64,000 nucleotides of DNA from Theocolax elegans (Eukaryota; Arthropoda; Insecta; Hymenoptera; Cerocephalidae), in assembly GCA_026168455.1 (NCBI GenBank), contig CM047425.1, positions 110,103,800 to 110,167,799 of the forward strand, in the 5' to 3' direction. A program made the position numbers and the translations under genes. This document shows positions 1 through 12,992 of the stretch, in pieces. The notes under the pieces were generated by a model. It saw only the letters and a list, made by a program, of their open reading frames with translations. It searched no databases and had not been told where the DNA came from. Positions within the stretch are counted from its first letter, which is position 1; every line of letters starts with the position of its first letter.

Positions 1-3000
1 TTCGACTCGAATTATTATTCATTTTTTAATACATTTTAATAGAATTAACAACGTTTCCTACTCCCATCCACGTATCAAGAGAAATTTTCAGTCAAATCTA
101 TATAATAAGAACTCGGTAATTTATCCTCTGAAAATCCATTAATCAAATGATCCTCGCTCAAGTTTGTGGGAAAAGGAGAGAGGTTGGATCGTTCGAGGAG
201 GGTTAAATATTATACGTAAACCCGGAGGTTCAATACACAGAGAGAGATAGAGGGAGAGAGAGAGAGAGAGCCAAGATTTCTCTGCGTAAAGGGAGAACGC
301 GATCGTTCTCGGGTCGCGGAGGTCGAGTCACGATGAGACCCCGCGCTCTCATTACCATTCGTATCCTCGAGTCGAGTCGGTCCATCGGGGATCGCGCAAC
401 TCGCGCAGCCTAGTTCCCATTTCCCATCACGTATTTACTGTTTACCCCGACGACCACTCGAGAAACCCGGCAGAAATCGAGCAACAGGCAATGTTCTTGG
501 CACTCGACGAATTCGATTGCTGCAATGGACAATTCTCACCTTTCCGTTGTTCCTTTGATTACTCGATTGGTAGCTTAACATCATTTCTACGATACAAATT
601 ACGAGAATCTCTCTTTTTAGATCCGATACTTCTTGAGAATATTTTATTATAAACATCCAAAATTCCCAAGTTTTCAGTTTAAATAATCCCAAACTGTTGA
701 ACTTTTTAAAATATTACTTTTTTTAAATAAATATCATGTAAGACGGATAACTAAAATATAAGATCAGTGGAGAGTAACAACAATTTATTTGTTTAGTTAT
801 CATTTATTAGATATTGATGAAATTTAAAATCTAAAAACTCGTTTATCCAATCATCCCATGTTTTACAAATTTTCATTACTACGATATTGTTTCTCTAAGA
901 CTTTATCGTTGGAAACGCTAAATAAATGATTTAACAAAATTTGGCGAGATACTACCATCACTTAACCCTGATATAGTTTTGTTTTTCCGTAAACATATCG
1001 ACCGACAGTAGCTTTCTACTTTATAACTTATCGACTACTCGCACAATGCCACTATTTTGAAGTAAAAGTCGAAAATCTAAGCAAGTTGTATATATATTTA
1101 ATTAAGAAGGATGCTCGTGTTCGGTAACGATGTAAGCGTATACTGCAGAAAAATTCGAAGTATAAATACGATTGTTTTATCAAAGAAAATTTCTAAATCG
1201 ATGTGCGTGAAAGAATGATAGCTGAAAGGATAATAGTTTGTTAGAAAAAAAGTAGAATTGTTTCTTTGCGGTTTTGTTTTCTTATTCCTATATCAAATGC
1301 AGCGGGTATACTTATTGGTCGTGCGCTACTTGCGTCCTCGTTAATTGCGCGTGAGCATCAACCTTACGATGCAACCCAGTTGAAACCAGACTATCAATCT
1401 CGTCTTTAACTCTTGGAGAGGAAAAAAAATGCGCAATCTCCAACTTTTAAAATAATACAATTTCTCGTTTGATCCTCCTACGGTATTTTTCAGGTTATAT
1501 TATACTCCATAGTGAAACTATTTCTTCAAACGGTTAGTTTTAACGCTGCATTGATATTTTGTGTTTTGATCGAACTTTTCTTAAAGCATTGGATTAATAA
1601 ATTATCTGAATTTGCTTTTTTTCCTCCATGATAACGAGTAATATTTTCACAAGTAAACAACTTGACTTTTTATAAAAACAATTATTAGTCCCGTAAATAA
1701 CATTATACCCTCTTTGTTCGTTAAATCGGCATTGCTACCTACCGCGTAATTGAGTAATCAACTGTCTACGTAAGCGGTTACCTTTTAGCCGCTTTTTACA
1801 CTAAACGATCAACAAATCATCGTAAATACTCTCTAATTTGCAATCTCTCCTTATTTCAAAACTTTTTATCGGATATAAAAACGATTTTACGAGTAATTCA
1901 ATGAGCGTTCGTTAATTTAACAATCGCGACAGACGAAATTCGATCGTATATTTACGTAATCTTGGAGATACGCGCAATTGTGCGCGCGTATATAAAAAAT
2001 ATCGAGTGGAGGAAGGAAAGTAAGCGAGGTGAACGATTGGTGCAGTAAACAAAATAACGAGGAGAGGCGGTGCAGGCAGTATCAGCTACGGTTTCATCCG
2101 AATATTTTCGATTGTCATCGCGACGCGGTTCATTTGGAGGTACAGCTAATCTTTATCAAATACTGCAGTATACGTGTATACCCGCGTGTTGTGCTCGTTC
2201 TGTTAGGATCGTCGCGGTTTGTCGGTCGAACGAAATGAAACCGAAATGATTTGCCGGGACGCGCTCGGGTTTTATTTGCTCGAGTTAATTTTACGGCGAG
2301 AGTTTTATATACCTCTGTATACCTATACCCGGTTTCCGATGTTTCGCTTCGTGCGCTTCACCGGGCACAAGAATTTTGCTACCGCGATGTTCTTCGTTTC
2401 CATCGAGATGTTCCATTAGCCTGCAACTATTCTTTATTATCGACTACACATTTTTATGTTATTTTCTACACTACTCACGTTTAATTTCGTCTATAGCCTT
2501 AAGGAATAGTATTATATTCTGTATGCTGTTGCGATTATTCGATAGCGTTTCTACCGAATCTACAATTAGCTTATGTATTTCGAAGAGAACTGCTTACCTT
2601 CCTAAATCGTAAAATTTATTTATTCGTCGTTAATTAAAGTAAATGATTTTTGGTTACTTACGAGTCATTTATACTGAACAATAAGAAATTCGTTAAAAAA
2701 TGTAATTAATATGCTTATATAATATAATTAATTAACAAGTAATAACACTCATTTATTATATTGTTCTGCAGGGATACACTTTCGGGAATGAAGATATAAA
2801 AAAATCTGTCAGCGCTTATAATTCTCCATAATCAAGATTACTCGAAAACTCAATATGTATAGTTAAAACTAAATAAACGAATTAACGAATGAATAATGAC
2901 GAGAGTACGCGTAATTAACGAAAAAGTAGTAAACAAAGATTTTTGGAAGAAGGTGCATTAAATAACTAAATAAATAACTCGGGATCAAAGGGAGCTAAAG

Positions 3001-3910
3001 TTTACGCTAAACGCTAAGCGTAAATCCGTAAAAGGGCAAAAAGTTATAGGACAGTAGCGTGGTATATATTAACCATATGTCTAGTATACGTATACATTAT
3101 TTTTTCCCCTTCGAGTGGTATTTAACGGTACTTTAATTTGGCTCGCGCGTGTGCTTAGTTTTCTACAGTGCGCGTAAACGCGCGTTTCTTACGGTCGAGT
3201 GATTTGGTCTCAGCGCGCGGCAAAAGGTTAGCATTAATTCCGGATCGGCCGCGTGTGCGTGCGTGTACAGATACACTCGGTCGCGCGCACACCAACCTCT
3301 CTCTTCGCGTATCTATACGTGTATACTCGCGAAGTAGAGCGCACAATGGGTTTGCGCGCGCTCTTTCTTTATCGCCCGGGAGAAGGAGAGAGATGCGGTT
3401 CTACACACCGAGTGTTTAGTCTCCGATGCACACTATTTTCTCGCGAGTTACCTCCTTACACACTCCACCGGGGTAAAGTGTCAATTACAAGAAAATTCGT
3501 CGACGATTGACCAATCACCGCCCGTTTTATACCTTTGATACTCATCCTCCTCCGCCTCCTCCTCCTCATCCTCATCCTCGTTCTTCCTCTTCCTCTTCTC
3601 ACTTATGAAATTATCCGCGCTCTCGCTGCGAATGAAAATTATGATAGTTTATCTAGATTATTAAAGGTAATTTTTTTTTCTCTAATAGCTGGCCGTAACG
3701 AGATATTACATACAGAAGTAGAATCGCTAAGCACACGGTAGGTATATACTGCAACAACGCGCAGTGATTTATTACAGTTTTGTGCCCGCGTAGCCGTTGC
3801 TCATCATCCTCGTTCTTGTTGTTGCTGTTGCTGTTGCTCTTGCTCTTGCTCTTGCTCTTGCTGTTGTTACGTATTGTTAATTCCAACCGAACGGTACGAC
3901 GCGCGCTCGC

Positions 3911-3941
<31 letters not shown>

Positions 3942-4714
3942 AGCGAGCCCTTATTTCGCGATGTCGTTTCCACAGAGATGAACAGGAGATTCCATCGAGC
4001 GACCCAGTTTAACTCGCACGGAAATGAAAACTCGCGACAGTTTTGCTTAGCTCTGCACTTCGTTCAACGCTTTTTCTAAGAGCGCGCTCGAGTTTTTCTT
4101 TGACGTTTTCACGTTTTCGTCAATTGAGGTATTTTGGCTAATAAGCATTTTGATTATATCGAACCTTACAATTAGTCGTATATTTTAGGCGAAAATCAGG
4201 CTTATCAAGTATAGTACATAAATTGTGACCTGTCAGTCATATGGAGTGTTGAATGATCGACCTATGTTTTTCTTACAGTTGGAGTTTTTCGAGTTATTCC
4301 TTGGATCCAAATCCAAATCTTGTCGTGTTTTCAGATTAAATCTGTTTTGATTTATAAAAGTCCTTGATAAATTAAGATTTAAACAAGAGTCTGAACGTTT
4401 TGAGATTCCGTTCATTTCATTAAATGAGCCAAAATTATATCTTTATCACTACTTTTACTACCGTTTACTACCTATTTTCGAGATACTTATCGCAAACAAA
4501 TAAAATGATGAATCAAGCAAAATGTTAATGAGAGTATATCGAACATGTATTCAAATTTTAATTGTCATTTTAATTGTTTTCCTCTGACATACGTCAATTC
4601 GACGTATAATATAATCATGATGGTTATTATTTCATAGAATATAATTCTTAAATAATAATAATAGTAATAATAATAATAGTAATAGTAATGTTTGCATAAC
4701 GTTTGTGGTTACAG
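1..4714. other. Upstream/intronic region of the GAS2-like gene
   Basis: No exon could be supported. The stretch is mostly AT-rich. CpG-rich islands at about 290-430 and 3140-3510 could be promoters or untranslated first exons of the GAS2-like gene. Microsatellites are (GA)n at 239-270, a CCT/CAT tract at 3537-3600, a GTT/GCT tract at 3812-3870, (GT)n at 3910-3938 and an AAT/AGT tract at 4650-4690. The open frames over these tracts are repeat shadows. Confidence 0.6.
3812..3938 (+). repeat. GTT/GCT trinucleotide tract and (GT)n tract
   Basis: 3812-3870 is made of TTG/CTT-type trinucleotides; 3910-3938 is (GT)n. Both read as homopolymeric Leu or Val-Cys peptides in chance frames. Confidence 0.85.
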
Positions 4715-4839
4715 ATGTCGAGCACATATCGGGTGAGAATTTCTTCGACATTCTGGACAATGGGGCAGTGTTGTGCCGATTGGCTCGAGTCATCCAGGAG
4801 AAGGCTCGATCAGCCGTTGAATCCGGCAGAGCGAAAGGG
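4715..4839 (+). CDS. pigs: GAS2-like exon: CH domain, N-terminal half
   Basis: Acceptor TTACAG precedes 4715 and donor GTGAGC follows 4839. The exon starts with the last two bases of a codon and ends on a whole codon. It encodes the CH-domain helix [16 protein letters not shown] and a basic tail ending AKG. Confidence 0.88.
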
Positions 4840-6338
4840 GTGAGCGCGTTGTTTCTAACTCTCACGAACGATCAATCTTAATTACCGTCCTACCTCATTC
4901 TCTCTTTCTTTCACTCCTCTACGATCACGCGATTATACACTCGACGATGTTTGCCTACGCGATAGATAAAAACGAAAAGATAATTATTTCGTAATAGACA
5001 CATCACTTCGTTTACCGAGTCATTATAACCGGTACGCTAATTGTTACATGATTTTTTATCTGCCGTTTTTGTTGTTTTTAACGGAGAGAGTGAGGGACAG
5101 AGAGAAAGAAACAATTTTTTACATTTTTGAAATTAATTGTGAGCTACATTTACACCTGAATTTTGCAGGTGCATTCGATTAACTAGTGAAATACTGCATT
5201 AATTCTAAAAGGTTGTAATCTTGTAAACCTCTTAGGTTGTAATTTTTTATTTCGATAAATATTCCAATAAAACAACGTGATTTATTGCACTTTTTGTTCG
5301 TACCCCTAATCTGTTTTTGTAGCCCCGCGCCTAAAAGCTTTCCCGGGTCGAGGGTACCTAATTACTCTTCCGTTTCAATACTTTTTTTCCTTTTTCTAAT
5401 TTTTTAGCCAGCGCCAAGCATAAGGGGTCGCTGTTGGGAAAACGCGGCACGACGCAGCTTTTTCTCAAGGGACAACATGGAAAACTTTATACAATTTTGT
5501 AGACGTCTCGGGGTTCACGATAATCTTCTCTTTGAAAGCGACGATTTGGGTGAGTCAATTTTCTTTCTACATTTTTATTAGTAATAAAAATCTCCATACC
5601 TACAAGTAACTAGTCCGTTTTACATTCATAAATTTATGTAAAATGTTAATGTCTTAATCGACTGACGGTAATATAAAAACAGCATACTGTATCTTAAAAG
5701 TCATTTCGGTAACTGGTGGAATTAATTTTAAAAAAAATGAATAGGTATTAGAGAACGTAAATTTAAAAAAAAAGCAACCGTATAGTCAAGTGCGCCATTG
5801 GATCCCGTTGTCGAGATAAGAGTATAGTACAGTAGTAGTAAAGCTAGTAGTTTCAGGAGTTATCTTAATAAGTCAGAGAGCGTATACCACGTGTCCCTTT
5901 GCATATAAAAAGAGCCGCTCGAGGGCTTCCAAAGTTCTTCTCTCTCTCTCTCTCCCTCTACATCCGCCAAGTAAACGAGCTTGACGCACACGCGCGCACT
6001 GACACACACACACGTACGTAATATATACCAATAAGAGAACAAAGAAACGGGTGAACGATAAGGGAATTCCGTGCTCTCGTCTTTTTCCCATTAGTATAGG
6101 TATAGTATACACGTATAGATGAATGCGCGTTCTCGAAAACCGGGCGCTCTCAATCGGTGCACAATAAGGGAGAATAAAGCCGTGACAAAAGTGCCGAGTT
6201 GCAAATAGTCGCGTGGGGGTGCACTGTACGTAAGTAGGAATCCACTCGACCGTCCGGGAACATCGGAGCAACCTAGTTCGAGGGAGACAAGTTCGATCAA
6301 TATAATGGAACATGCACGACCCATATACACCCGCACAC

Positions 6339-6371
<33 letters not shown>

Positions 6372-9300
6372 GACACGCGTGCTTGAAAAGAAATTAAAAA
6401 TTATTCCACCGTGCGATGGTATTTTCTTTGTAATTGCGAGCCGGGTGTTGCATACCAACTTCGGAGCAGCTCCCCTCATCGGGGGCTGAGATTTTCAATC
6501 ATAGAACGACGATATACTATTTCAAGATTGCATACAATGATATTTAAGATAGGGGAATAAGTGATTAAAATGTGTGTTCTTCAATATAAGTGATAATTCG
6601 AAAGTAATAAGCGAGTAATAAGGTATTTAATTGGAAAGTGATAACATTTCTGCTAGTCTAACGATGCTTCAGGGATTCAATTTTCAAATTTTACCTGCCG
6701 AGTTAATAACGAAGAAAAAACCATTTTAATTATATAAATGTATATAAAGTGAAAACGTCTTTACCCTTTTTTATAAGAATATATTGGTAAGAAATTGAGT
6801 CTTCATCAGTTTCTTCCAAGCCTAGAATCATAGATCAAAGAGTCATGATTGTTTAAAATTTATCTGATCAGTAATACAAAATACTAAAATCAAGGCGACA
6901 ATAAAGTATTGATTCTTGATAATTCATTATATATTTAATTAGTTAGAACAGATAGTTATTTCTATCGTTCAACCTCTTAATTCCCCTGAATCGATAACAA
7001 TCGAGTGCAGTGACGTACCCCGTTAGGTAAATGTCTATCCAAAAATACGATACCTCTATAATAAAATAAATACTCCGATCTGTCTGTTGTGAACTTAACG
7101 TAGTTCTGCACAATCAACCACGTAACGTGGTGTTATGCCTGCTGGAGGTCGCGCGGCTGGCGGCAAGATATTCGTTGGAACCACCAGGGCTGGTGCAGCT
7201 CGAAAGGGAAATTGCCGCGGAACAGGAGAGGGAGCTCCATTGCCTTTCGGACAGCGGGATATCCCACAGCAGTCTCGTGTCCTGGCAATTCCAGTCGCCA
7301 TCCCCTACAGCCTCGCCCGGACCACCTACCGACAAGATGAAACACAGCAGGTATACACTTTCTCCTACATCCCTTCTGCCTCTTATTTTATTCCATTTTT
7401 CAATCGATATATCGTATATATTGACACGTAATTACGATAAATACTAACGCGAAATACGATTGCTTATACCTTGGAAATTATCTAATTAGGATTGTGCCTT
7501 AACTTTGAATCACCGATTGTTTTCTTATACATGCAAATATACAAAAAGTCTCCGTTGAATAACTACATGATTTGTGGATAATAAATAAACCATAAACAAA
7601 TGTCATTAAGAATTTTATCATTTAGTTTATTTTTGCCATATTTTTTAAACAAATTAAAATATTTAATATTAAAATAGTTATTAAACTCATCGATCATATC
7701 AATATTCATGGATGTAATAAATTATGACGACTTTCTTCATATTTTTGTATTTATATTTTATATTTTTAACTAGTATATTCGTCGAGCAACCAGTGAAATG
7801 GACACTCGTTACTATTTATTTGTAAAATATAATTAGACAAAATGAACGAAATTTTTAAGAACTTGATAATTTTGTATCGTAATAATGCATTTTAATGAAA
7901 TAAATATCTAAATTATAATTAGTACGCACAATAGTTTCAATAAAAGATAAAAAGTAACTAACGAAGAAATAAAAATAATCCAACAGAAATATATTAAATT
8001 GAATACAACTTTGTCATTTATTTTTTATGTGTAACAACGTAAGAAACTTGATCGACGTACCTCCATCGCTTCGTACGATGGCAAAAAAATTATTTTTACC
8101 TCACCTGTCTTTGTTTTTAAATAGCGCGTCGTATATCATAGTAACGTAACGCAGATTCCAATTATTCGCAAATAAGTAAATCATAATATATTTTTTTTAA
8201 TTTACAAAAGTTACTTACTCGGTCTTCAGTTTTCTTGGTCATCGTAAATCGAGTTGCTCGTGGTAATAAAAATCATAGGTGTCGTATTTACATAAATAAC
8301 GGATTAAATTATCCAGTTAATGGTACGAGCTTGGGTTTCCACGATGTAAAATATTTCGACACCAAGCAAGTACTCTACTTATCATAATTCAGTATATATA
8401 GAATGTTATCTCGAATAATATTGTCACGTATACACGCGCACGTACAATTTCCTCGAAGAAAGTTTCACGCCGGAAGTCTATTTTTGAATTCGGAAGACGT
8501 ATCCGTACCTTCATAGGTGTATACAAACTTACAACAAGTAGTGTAATATAATTTGCGGCAGTTTGCCCAAAGCTTCATTCAAGTCTATAAGTATATTTCA
8601 GTAAATTTAAAAAAAAAAAACTTGAAGCAGCGCGAAATATAAATATAAAAATAAATTCAGTCAATGTTATCGAGGCGGTAGGTAAAAAAAAAGGTAAATA
8701 GATAAAAATAACGCGGGACGGAAGATTATTTCGAAATGAGCCTTTTCCGTCCTCGCAATGCGCATAACAATGTACCATTGTCATGCGCGTTAATCTCATA
8801 AATGTTACATCCAAGGCTTAAGGTGGGATAAAAATTAGGGTGGACGGAATAAGGTGCGGCCGTATTTTCTCTCGTGGTTGCAGGTTGCCCTTAAACCGCA
8901 CGATTGCCAAATTGACGAGAGGTTGGAGAGAAGAAACCGTGCGTACGTCGGCGATGTGTATACTTAACGGCGTTACGTCACCGCGCGAACGAGGCGTGAC
9001 ACATTCTGGGAACGAACGCGAGTGCATATACGAGAGACGGGAAGTGCAACGCCGTAAAAACCGAAAGGCACGCACCGATTCGCGATGGATTGTTTTATTC
9101 GTTGGTTTTCGTCGACGTCGGATGTCCGCGCCGGGGACGCCGGGGTTGCTTGACTTTAAAATCAGTTGAACGGGACTCGCTGCATTTTTTAATAACGTTC
9201 GAAGAACCGCTCCTTGGTTCTATGAGCTCAGAACGAGAGTTTCGTCGTGTCTAATTTAACGCGCTTGAAACAAAGCTCAAAAATTTACCTGCAGTATACA

Positions 9301-12300
9301 CTTAACGCGAACTGCGCGTGACACGTAACGGTTGCAAAATCGTATATTTATAAGAGCGGACATTACAATTTACACATTCTAGAATCAATATTGAAGAGAA
9401 TTTCAGTATGAACGTTACCCTGTGAGTTTGATAAAAGTGGGATGTATCGAATGCTCAATAAAAATTAACTTAAAAGTTCACAATATCTATATTGCTTATT
9501 AGTGAGAATGATACGTTTCTATAATTTTTGGTTGTTCTTCAAGTGTTTTCCAATTTTACCATGCTCGCACGGTAAATTATATAAAAAAATTATGTTTACG
9601 TGTCCAGGTAATTAAGGTTTTAGTGAAATAACATTCCCACGAATCATGATTGATATAATGATATAATTTAATTAGCATACTAGTAGGAAACAAGAAGTTT
9701 ATTTTTTAAATAAAATGTGGCTATTTGACCGAAACTGTCGAAACAAATCCATAGGCGATGATCATAAAATGATTTTTGGTAAAACCCCAACATGGTTTAT
9801 TTCTGCTAGAGCTCGACAAATTTTATAATAAATTGAACTTTACACTGAGAAAAATGATTGATATTTTGACTATACTTTGTAGCAAACAAAAATTTGTATA
9901 AGTGTAATTTTAGTAATAAATTTTGCTAAAAATATTACTATAGATGTTACAAAATTTTTATATTATAATTTTTATAAAAGTAAAGCATTTGGTTCGGAGA
10001 GACCGATATTATTATACATTACTATAGATGGTTGTAATATTTTACAGCTACGTATTATTTTGTAGCTTACGTTACAATAAAACATACACTGAGAAACATT
10101 TTTTATTAAATATTACTATTTTAATGGTAAACTGAGGACAGACTTAGACAATTTATTATAAAAATTGCTATTAATAATGGTAAAAATTGTCATTATTAAT
10201 AGTAATTTTTCCAAAATGGTGGCAATTTTTACCATTATTAATAGCAATTTTTATAATTGTGGAAGTCTGTTTTCCATTTACCATTAAAATAGTCATTTTT
10301 ATTAAAAAAATTTTTAAATACTCTATTTTTCCGAGGGCATTATGTTCTACAGCAAATATAATCTCTCACCTCCTAAAAGGCGTGAACGTCTAGTTATAGA
10401 TATAATACGATTAAATGAAATTGTAGCTCCGCGGTGGAGATGTCCTCGGTCGCGTCTCGTTGGCTGGATCCATCGACGACGCCGAGTCACGAACCGGAAA
10501 TGCGGCGGTCTGTGAGCGACAACGGGCCGACGGGTAGCGACGGCGTACCCAGCGACACGACGGAGGACGACTGGTCCCGCGGCAGCGCCGACGATCCGGA
10601 CGAGGCCCTTTCGCCTTCGAGCTGCCCGTCGCCCTCGTCGACCGAACCGCCCGAGCATCCAGGACCGCTCACCGAACTCGATCGCAAGGTACACCTTCGT
10701 TTCACGCTACGGTTACTTCTCTTTGTAGATTTTAAATGGTTACTTGTACTCTACGGCTCGATCGATCCGTTACAATTAATTAATAAATAACGTACGATGC
10801 TCGAGGATGGCGCATATTATTTTCTCGTAAAGCTATTTACTCGGAGCGAAAATAAGATAATGCACCTGTAACGCTGTGAGCCGCGGTAACTCTGATGCAA
10901 CAGGTTTTTACTATAAATAACCTTTTGAACAATTGCTCGTTAGAAGGAGACAATTTTGCGGCCGAGTGACATACGACTATGCGCTAAAGGATTGTTACAC
11001 CGAGATTATTAGTGAATATTCAAATGACAATCGCAGGTGTATCTCGATTAGCAATTAATATATATCTACCTTGTTCACTTAGGTTCTTCTGCGCACGGTA
11101 AACCATTTATTTTTTTTAAAATTTATTTATTGTTATCGAACACGTTTACACGCTAGAAGCTGCAACGAGGTGAAATAAATAAATCTTAAATTTCGAGTCT
11201 AAAAAAATGGTAATCCTTTTTTATTTTACGAGCCAAGAGTCGGTAATAAAGGGGGGCTGTACAGTTACATTTTCTAGGAATAATAAAACGTACAGGAATA
11301 TAAAAAGAAAAGTAAGTTTCCATAAATCGTAGCGCGACACTTGTCAGCGATAAACCTCGAAGAAATAAAGCTCGGAAACGTGTAAAATTTGGGTAGACTT
11401 TTTCGGGGCATATACACGTAAGTTAATGTTATGCATTCCGCGTATTCGACGCGTGTAGAACGTACTCGCTACACGTAACGCGACTACGAGCCGACAAGAC
11501 GGCGCGCTGCGACATTTATTTTTCTTCGAACGGTACATTCGAAAATTGATGGATCGAGCCTTTGGTGCAATTGTACCTCTCTCTCACTCTCTCTATTTCT
11601 ATATGTACATACACACATAGATTATTTAATTATTTTGATCGACACAGGTTAGGAGAGCCATCGACGCGGTTCAGAGACTTTGTCAATGTCCATCGAGTAA
11701 GTGTAGCAAACTCAAACTTCGAAAAGTTGGCGAAGGTCGCTATCACATTGCTGGACGCAACGTTTTTATTAGGGTAAGGCGAATCACCCTATACTTTTCC
11801 TTATTTTTATTTAATTACCAATTTCATCTGTAAATAACGTTGTAATCCCGTGGGTTGAGTTAACTTTTCAATTGAATATCTCATCCTTGTTAACGAGAAC
11901 CGAGTTAGGGTGTACTTATCGGACTGTGGTTAGAGCGGTTGTTATCGAACCTACTGCTCGATTTACACCGATTTAGTCCGAATCTATTAAAGTTGACTAC
12001 TCTCTTATTTAGTAATACGTCTCTCCCTGCAGTTTATTACTAATGGGATTTTTTTCTACACGTGGGATATTACAATTTGATAGACAGATTTATACGGAGA
12101 GAGATTTCCTTTCTTTTATATTTTTATGTGTCGAGGGAATAATTTATTTTTAAATCCGTTCCGCGTTGGTTCCTTCTATTGTCATTTTCACAGTAATATT
12201 ACTTAAATATTTTAAATTTTACTTGAACAATTTTAATATGTTGCAAAATTTGAAGGAAAATAAACTTTTTTAACTAAAAATTATCTCCATTTATTGTATA

Positions 12301-12992
12301 TGTTTTATACTTACATTGACAATTTTTTAAATTTTAATTCATTAACTATAATTTTATAAGTTGGAAAAGACAGATCCTGTAATATTCGAGCCTGACGTCT
12401 ATATAATATGCATTTTTTACAATATTAAAACTCCGCAGTTGTTAATCGATATAAAATCACCAAAAAATATCCTGCAATTAGAATTCTTCATGATTTTAGA
12501 TGAATTTTTTAACATTCAATGTATATTAAAAAACAACGTGTAAATTAATATACTTTGTAGAAACACAAGAACATAATTTAATTATCTCTTAATGACTTAA
12601 TAAAAAACTAAGTTAAAAACTTTAACATGTGCTTTGAAATATAATAAAAATAACGGTAAACGAAATATATCCTAAGGTCACTGTGAAATGCACTAATTTT
12701 TAGTAAACCAATGTTTCTCAGTAATCTTTGCAAACTAAACGAAGGATTAAACTTACGAAAGGGCGTACTTTGTCCACAGCAACTGAAAGGTCGACACATG
12801 ATGGTGCGAGTAGGCGGCGGGTGGGACACCCTGGAACACTTCCTGACGAGGCACGACCCATGCCAGGTGAGAGTCCTAAGTCGGGAGAGCACACCACCTC
12901 CACCGAATGGCAACAAGCACAACAACGATTTCCTGCACATACGCTCCAAGTACCGCAGCCCGTCAAACCCCGAAACCCTTTCCGCTCGTTAG
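4715..12992 (+). CDS. pigs: GAS2-like protein (pickled eggs type), 5'-partial, six exons
   Basis: Predicted cytoskeletal linker of the GAS2 family, which joins actin filaments (CH domain) to microtubules (GAS2/GAR domain) in the cytoplasm. Exons: 4715-4839, 5408-5549, 7104-7350, 10427-10688, 11648-11773, 12780-12992. All borders are GT/AG and the phases (2,0,1,2,0,0) join into one frame of 370 residues plus a TAG stop. Visible in order: the later two thirds of a CH domain (motifs [41 protein letters not shown]), a Ser/Pro/Asp-rich linker, and a GAS2 domain ([19 protein letters not shown], then [13 protein letters not shown] and HDPC). After HDPC the tail ([12 protein letters not shown]) resembles the end of vertebrate GAS2, so the stop looks natural. 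The frame enters exon 4715 with two bases of a split codon, so at least one upstream coding exon is missing; I could not find it in 1-4714. The symbol follows the Drosophila orthologue by family resemblance. Confidence 0.9.
5408..5549 (+). CDS. pigs: GAS2-like exon: CH domain, middle
   Basis: Acceptor TTTTTAG precedes it and donor GTGAGT follows. It encodes [19 protein letters not shown] and ends FESDDL plus one base. The RDN..NFI.(W/F)CR pattern is typical of the CH domain of GAS2 and GAS2-like proteins. Confidence 0.9.
6338..6373 (+). repeat. (GA)n microsatellite in a GAS2-like intron
   Basis: About 36 bp of GA between coding exons at 5549 and 7104. A CT tract at 5938-5955 lies in the same intron. 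These explain the long minus-strand frames here. Confidence 0.85.
7104..7350 (+). CDS. pigs: GAS2-like exon: CH domain end and linker
   Basis: Acceptor AACGTAG and donor CAG|GTATAC. The split codon gives Val, and the exon continues with [16 protein letters not shown], the closing CH helix. A Glu-rich stretch and a Ser/Pro-rich linker ([14 protein letters not shown]) follow. Confidence 0.9.
7351..10426 (+). other. 3-kb intron of the GAS2-like gene
   Basis: Mostly AT-rich intron. It contains a CpG-rich patch at about 8820-9180 with a 109-codon open frame of no recognisable family, and an AT-rich hairpin element near its 3' end (10089-10320). No coding exon is supported here. Confidence 0.7.
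10089..10320. mobile_element. AT-rich hairpin element, MITE-like
   Basis: A long imperfect palindrome. Segment 10160-10189 is a perfect 30-bp inverted match to 10223-10252. The outer parts also pair: ACTATTTTAATGGTAAA near 10123 with a TTTACCATTAAAATAG stretch near 10277. The sequence CACTGAGAAA occurs at its left edge and again at about 9843 in the same orientation, so the full element may start there. No coding capacity. A non-autonomous DNA transposon is the best guess; the target duplication was not identified. Confidence 0.55.
10427..10688 (+). CDS. pigs: GAS2-like exon: disordered linker
   Basis: Acceptor TTGTAG and donor AAG|GTACAC. Phase 2 in, phase 0 out. It encodes a Ser/Asp/Pro-rich, low-complexity acidic linker ending LTELDRK, which runs directly into the GAS2 domain. 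It is clearly more GC-rich than the flanking introns. Confidence 0.88.
11648..11773 (+). CDS. pigs: GAS2-like exon: GAS2 domain, first half
   Basis: Acceptor GACACAG and donor AGG|GTAAGG, in frame for 42 codons. The Cys residues and the motifs [19 protein letters not shown] and NVFIR are the first half of a GAS2 (GAR) microtubule-binding domain. Confidence 0.92.
12780..12992 (+). CDS. pigs: GAS2-like last exon: GAS2 domain end and C-terminus
   Basis: Acceptor GTCCACAG. It encodes [20 protein letters not shown], then TRHDPCQ and a short tail ending in LSAR and TAG at 12990-12992. A strong internal donor-like site (CAG|GTGAGA) lies at 12866/12867 directly after the GAS2 domain, so an alternative, longer C-terminus is possible. 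The tail as read resembles that of GAS2, which favours the stop given here. Confidence 0.88.
   Translation, partial: QLKGRHMMVRVGGGWDTLEHFLTRHDPCQVRVLSRESTPPPPNGNKHNNDFLHIRSKYRSPSNPETLSAR

Noticed and set aside
3780..4079. 99-codon plus-strand frame with a long Leu run
   Set aside because: Produced by the GTT/GCT and GT microsatellites; no coding support.
5873..6376. 167-codon minus-strand frame
   Set aside because: It lies in a GAS2-like intron and starts in a GA/CT microsatellite. Composition is Leu/Ser/Arg from repeats, with no family resemblance.
9843..10088. Region between two CACTGAGAAA copies as a complete transposon
   Set aside because: The copies are in the same orientation and the DNA between them shows no clear terminal inverted repeats, so only the hairpin part was annotated.
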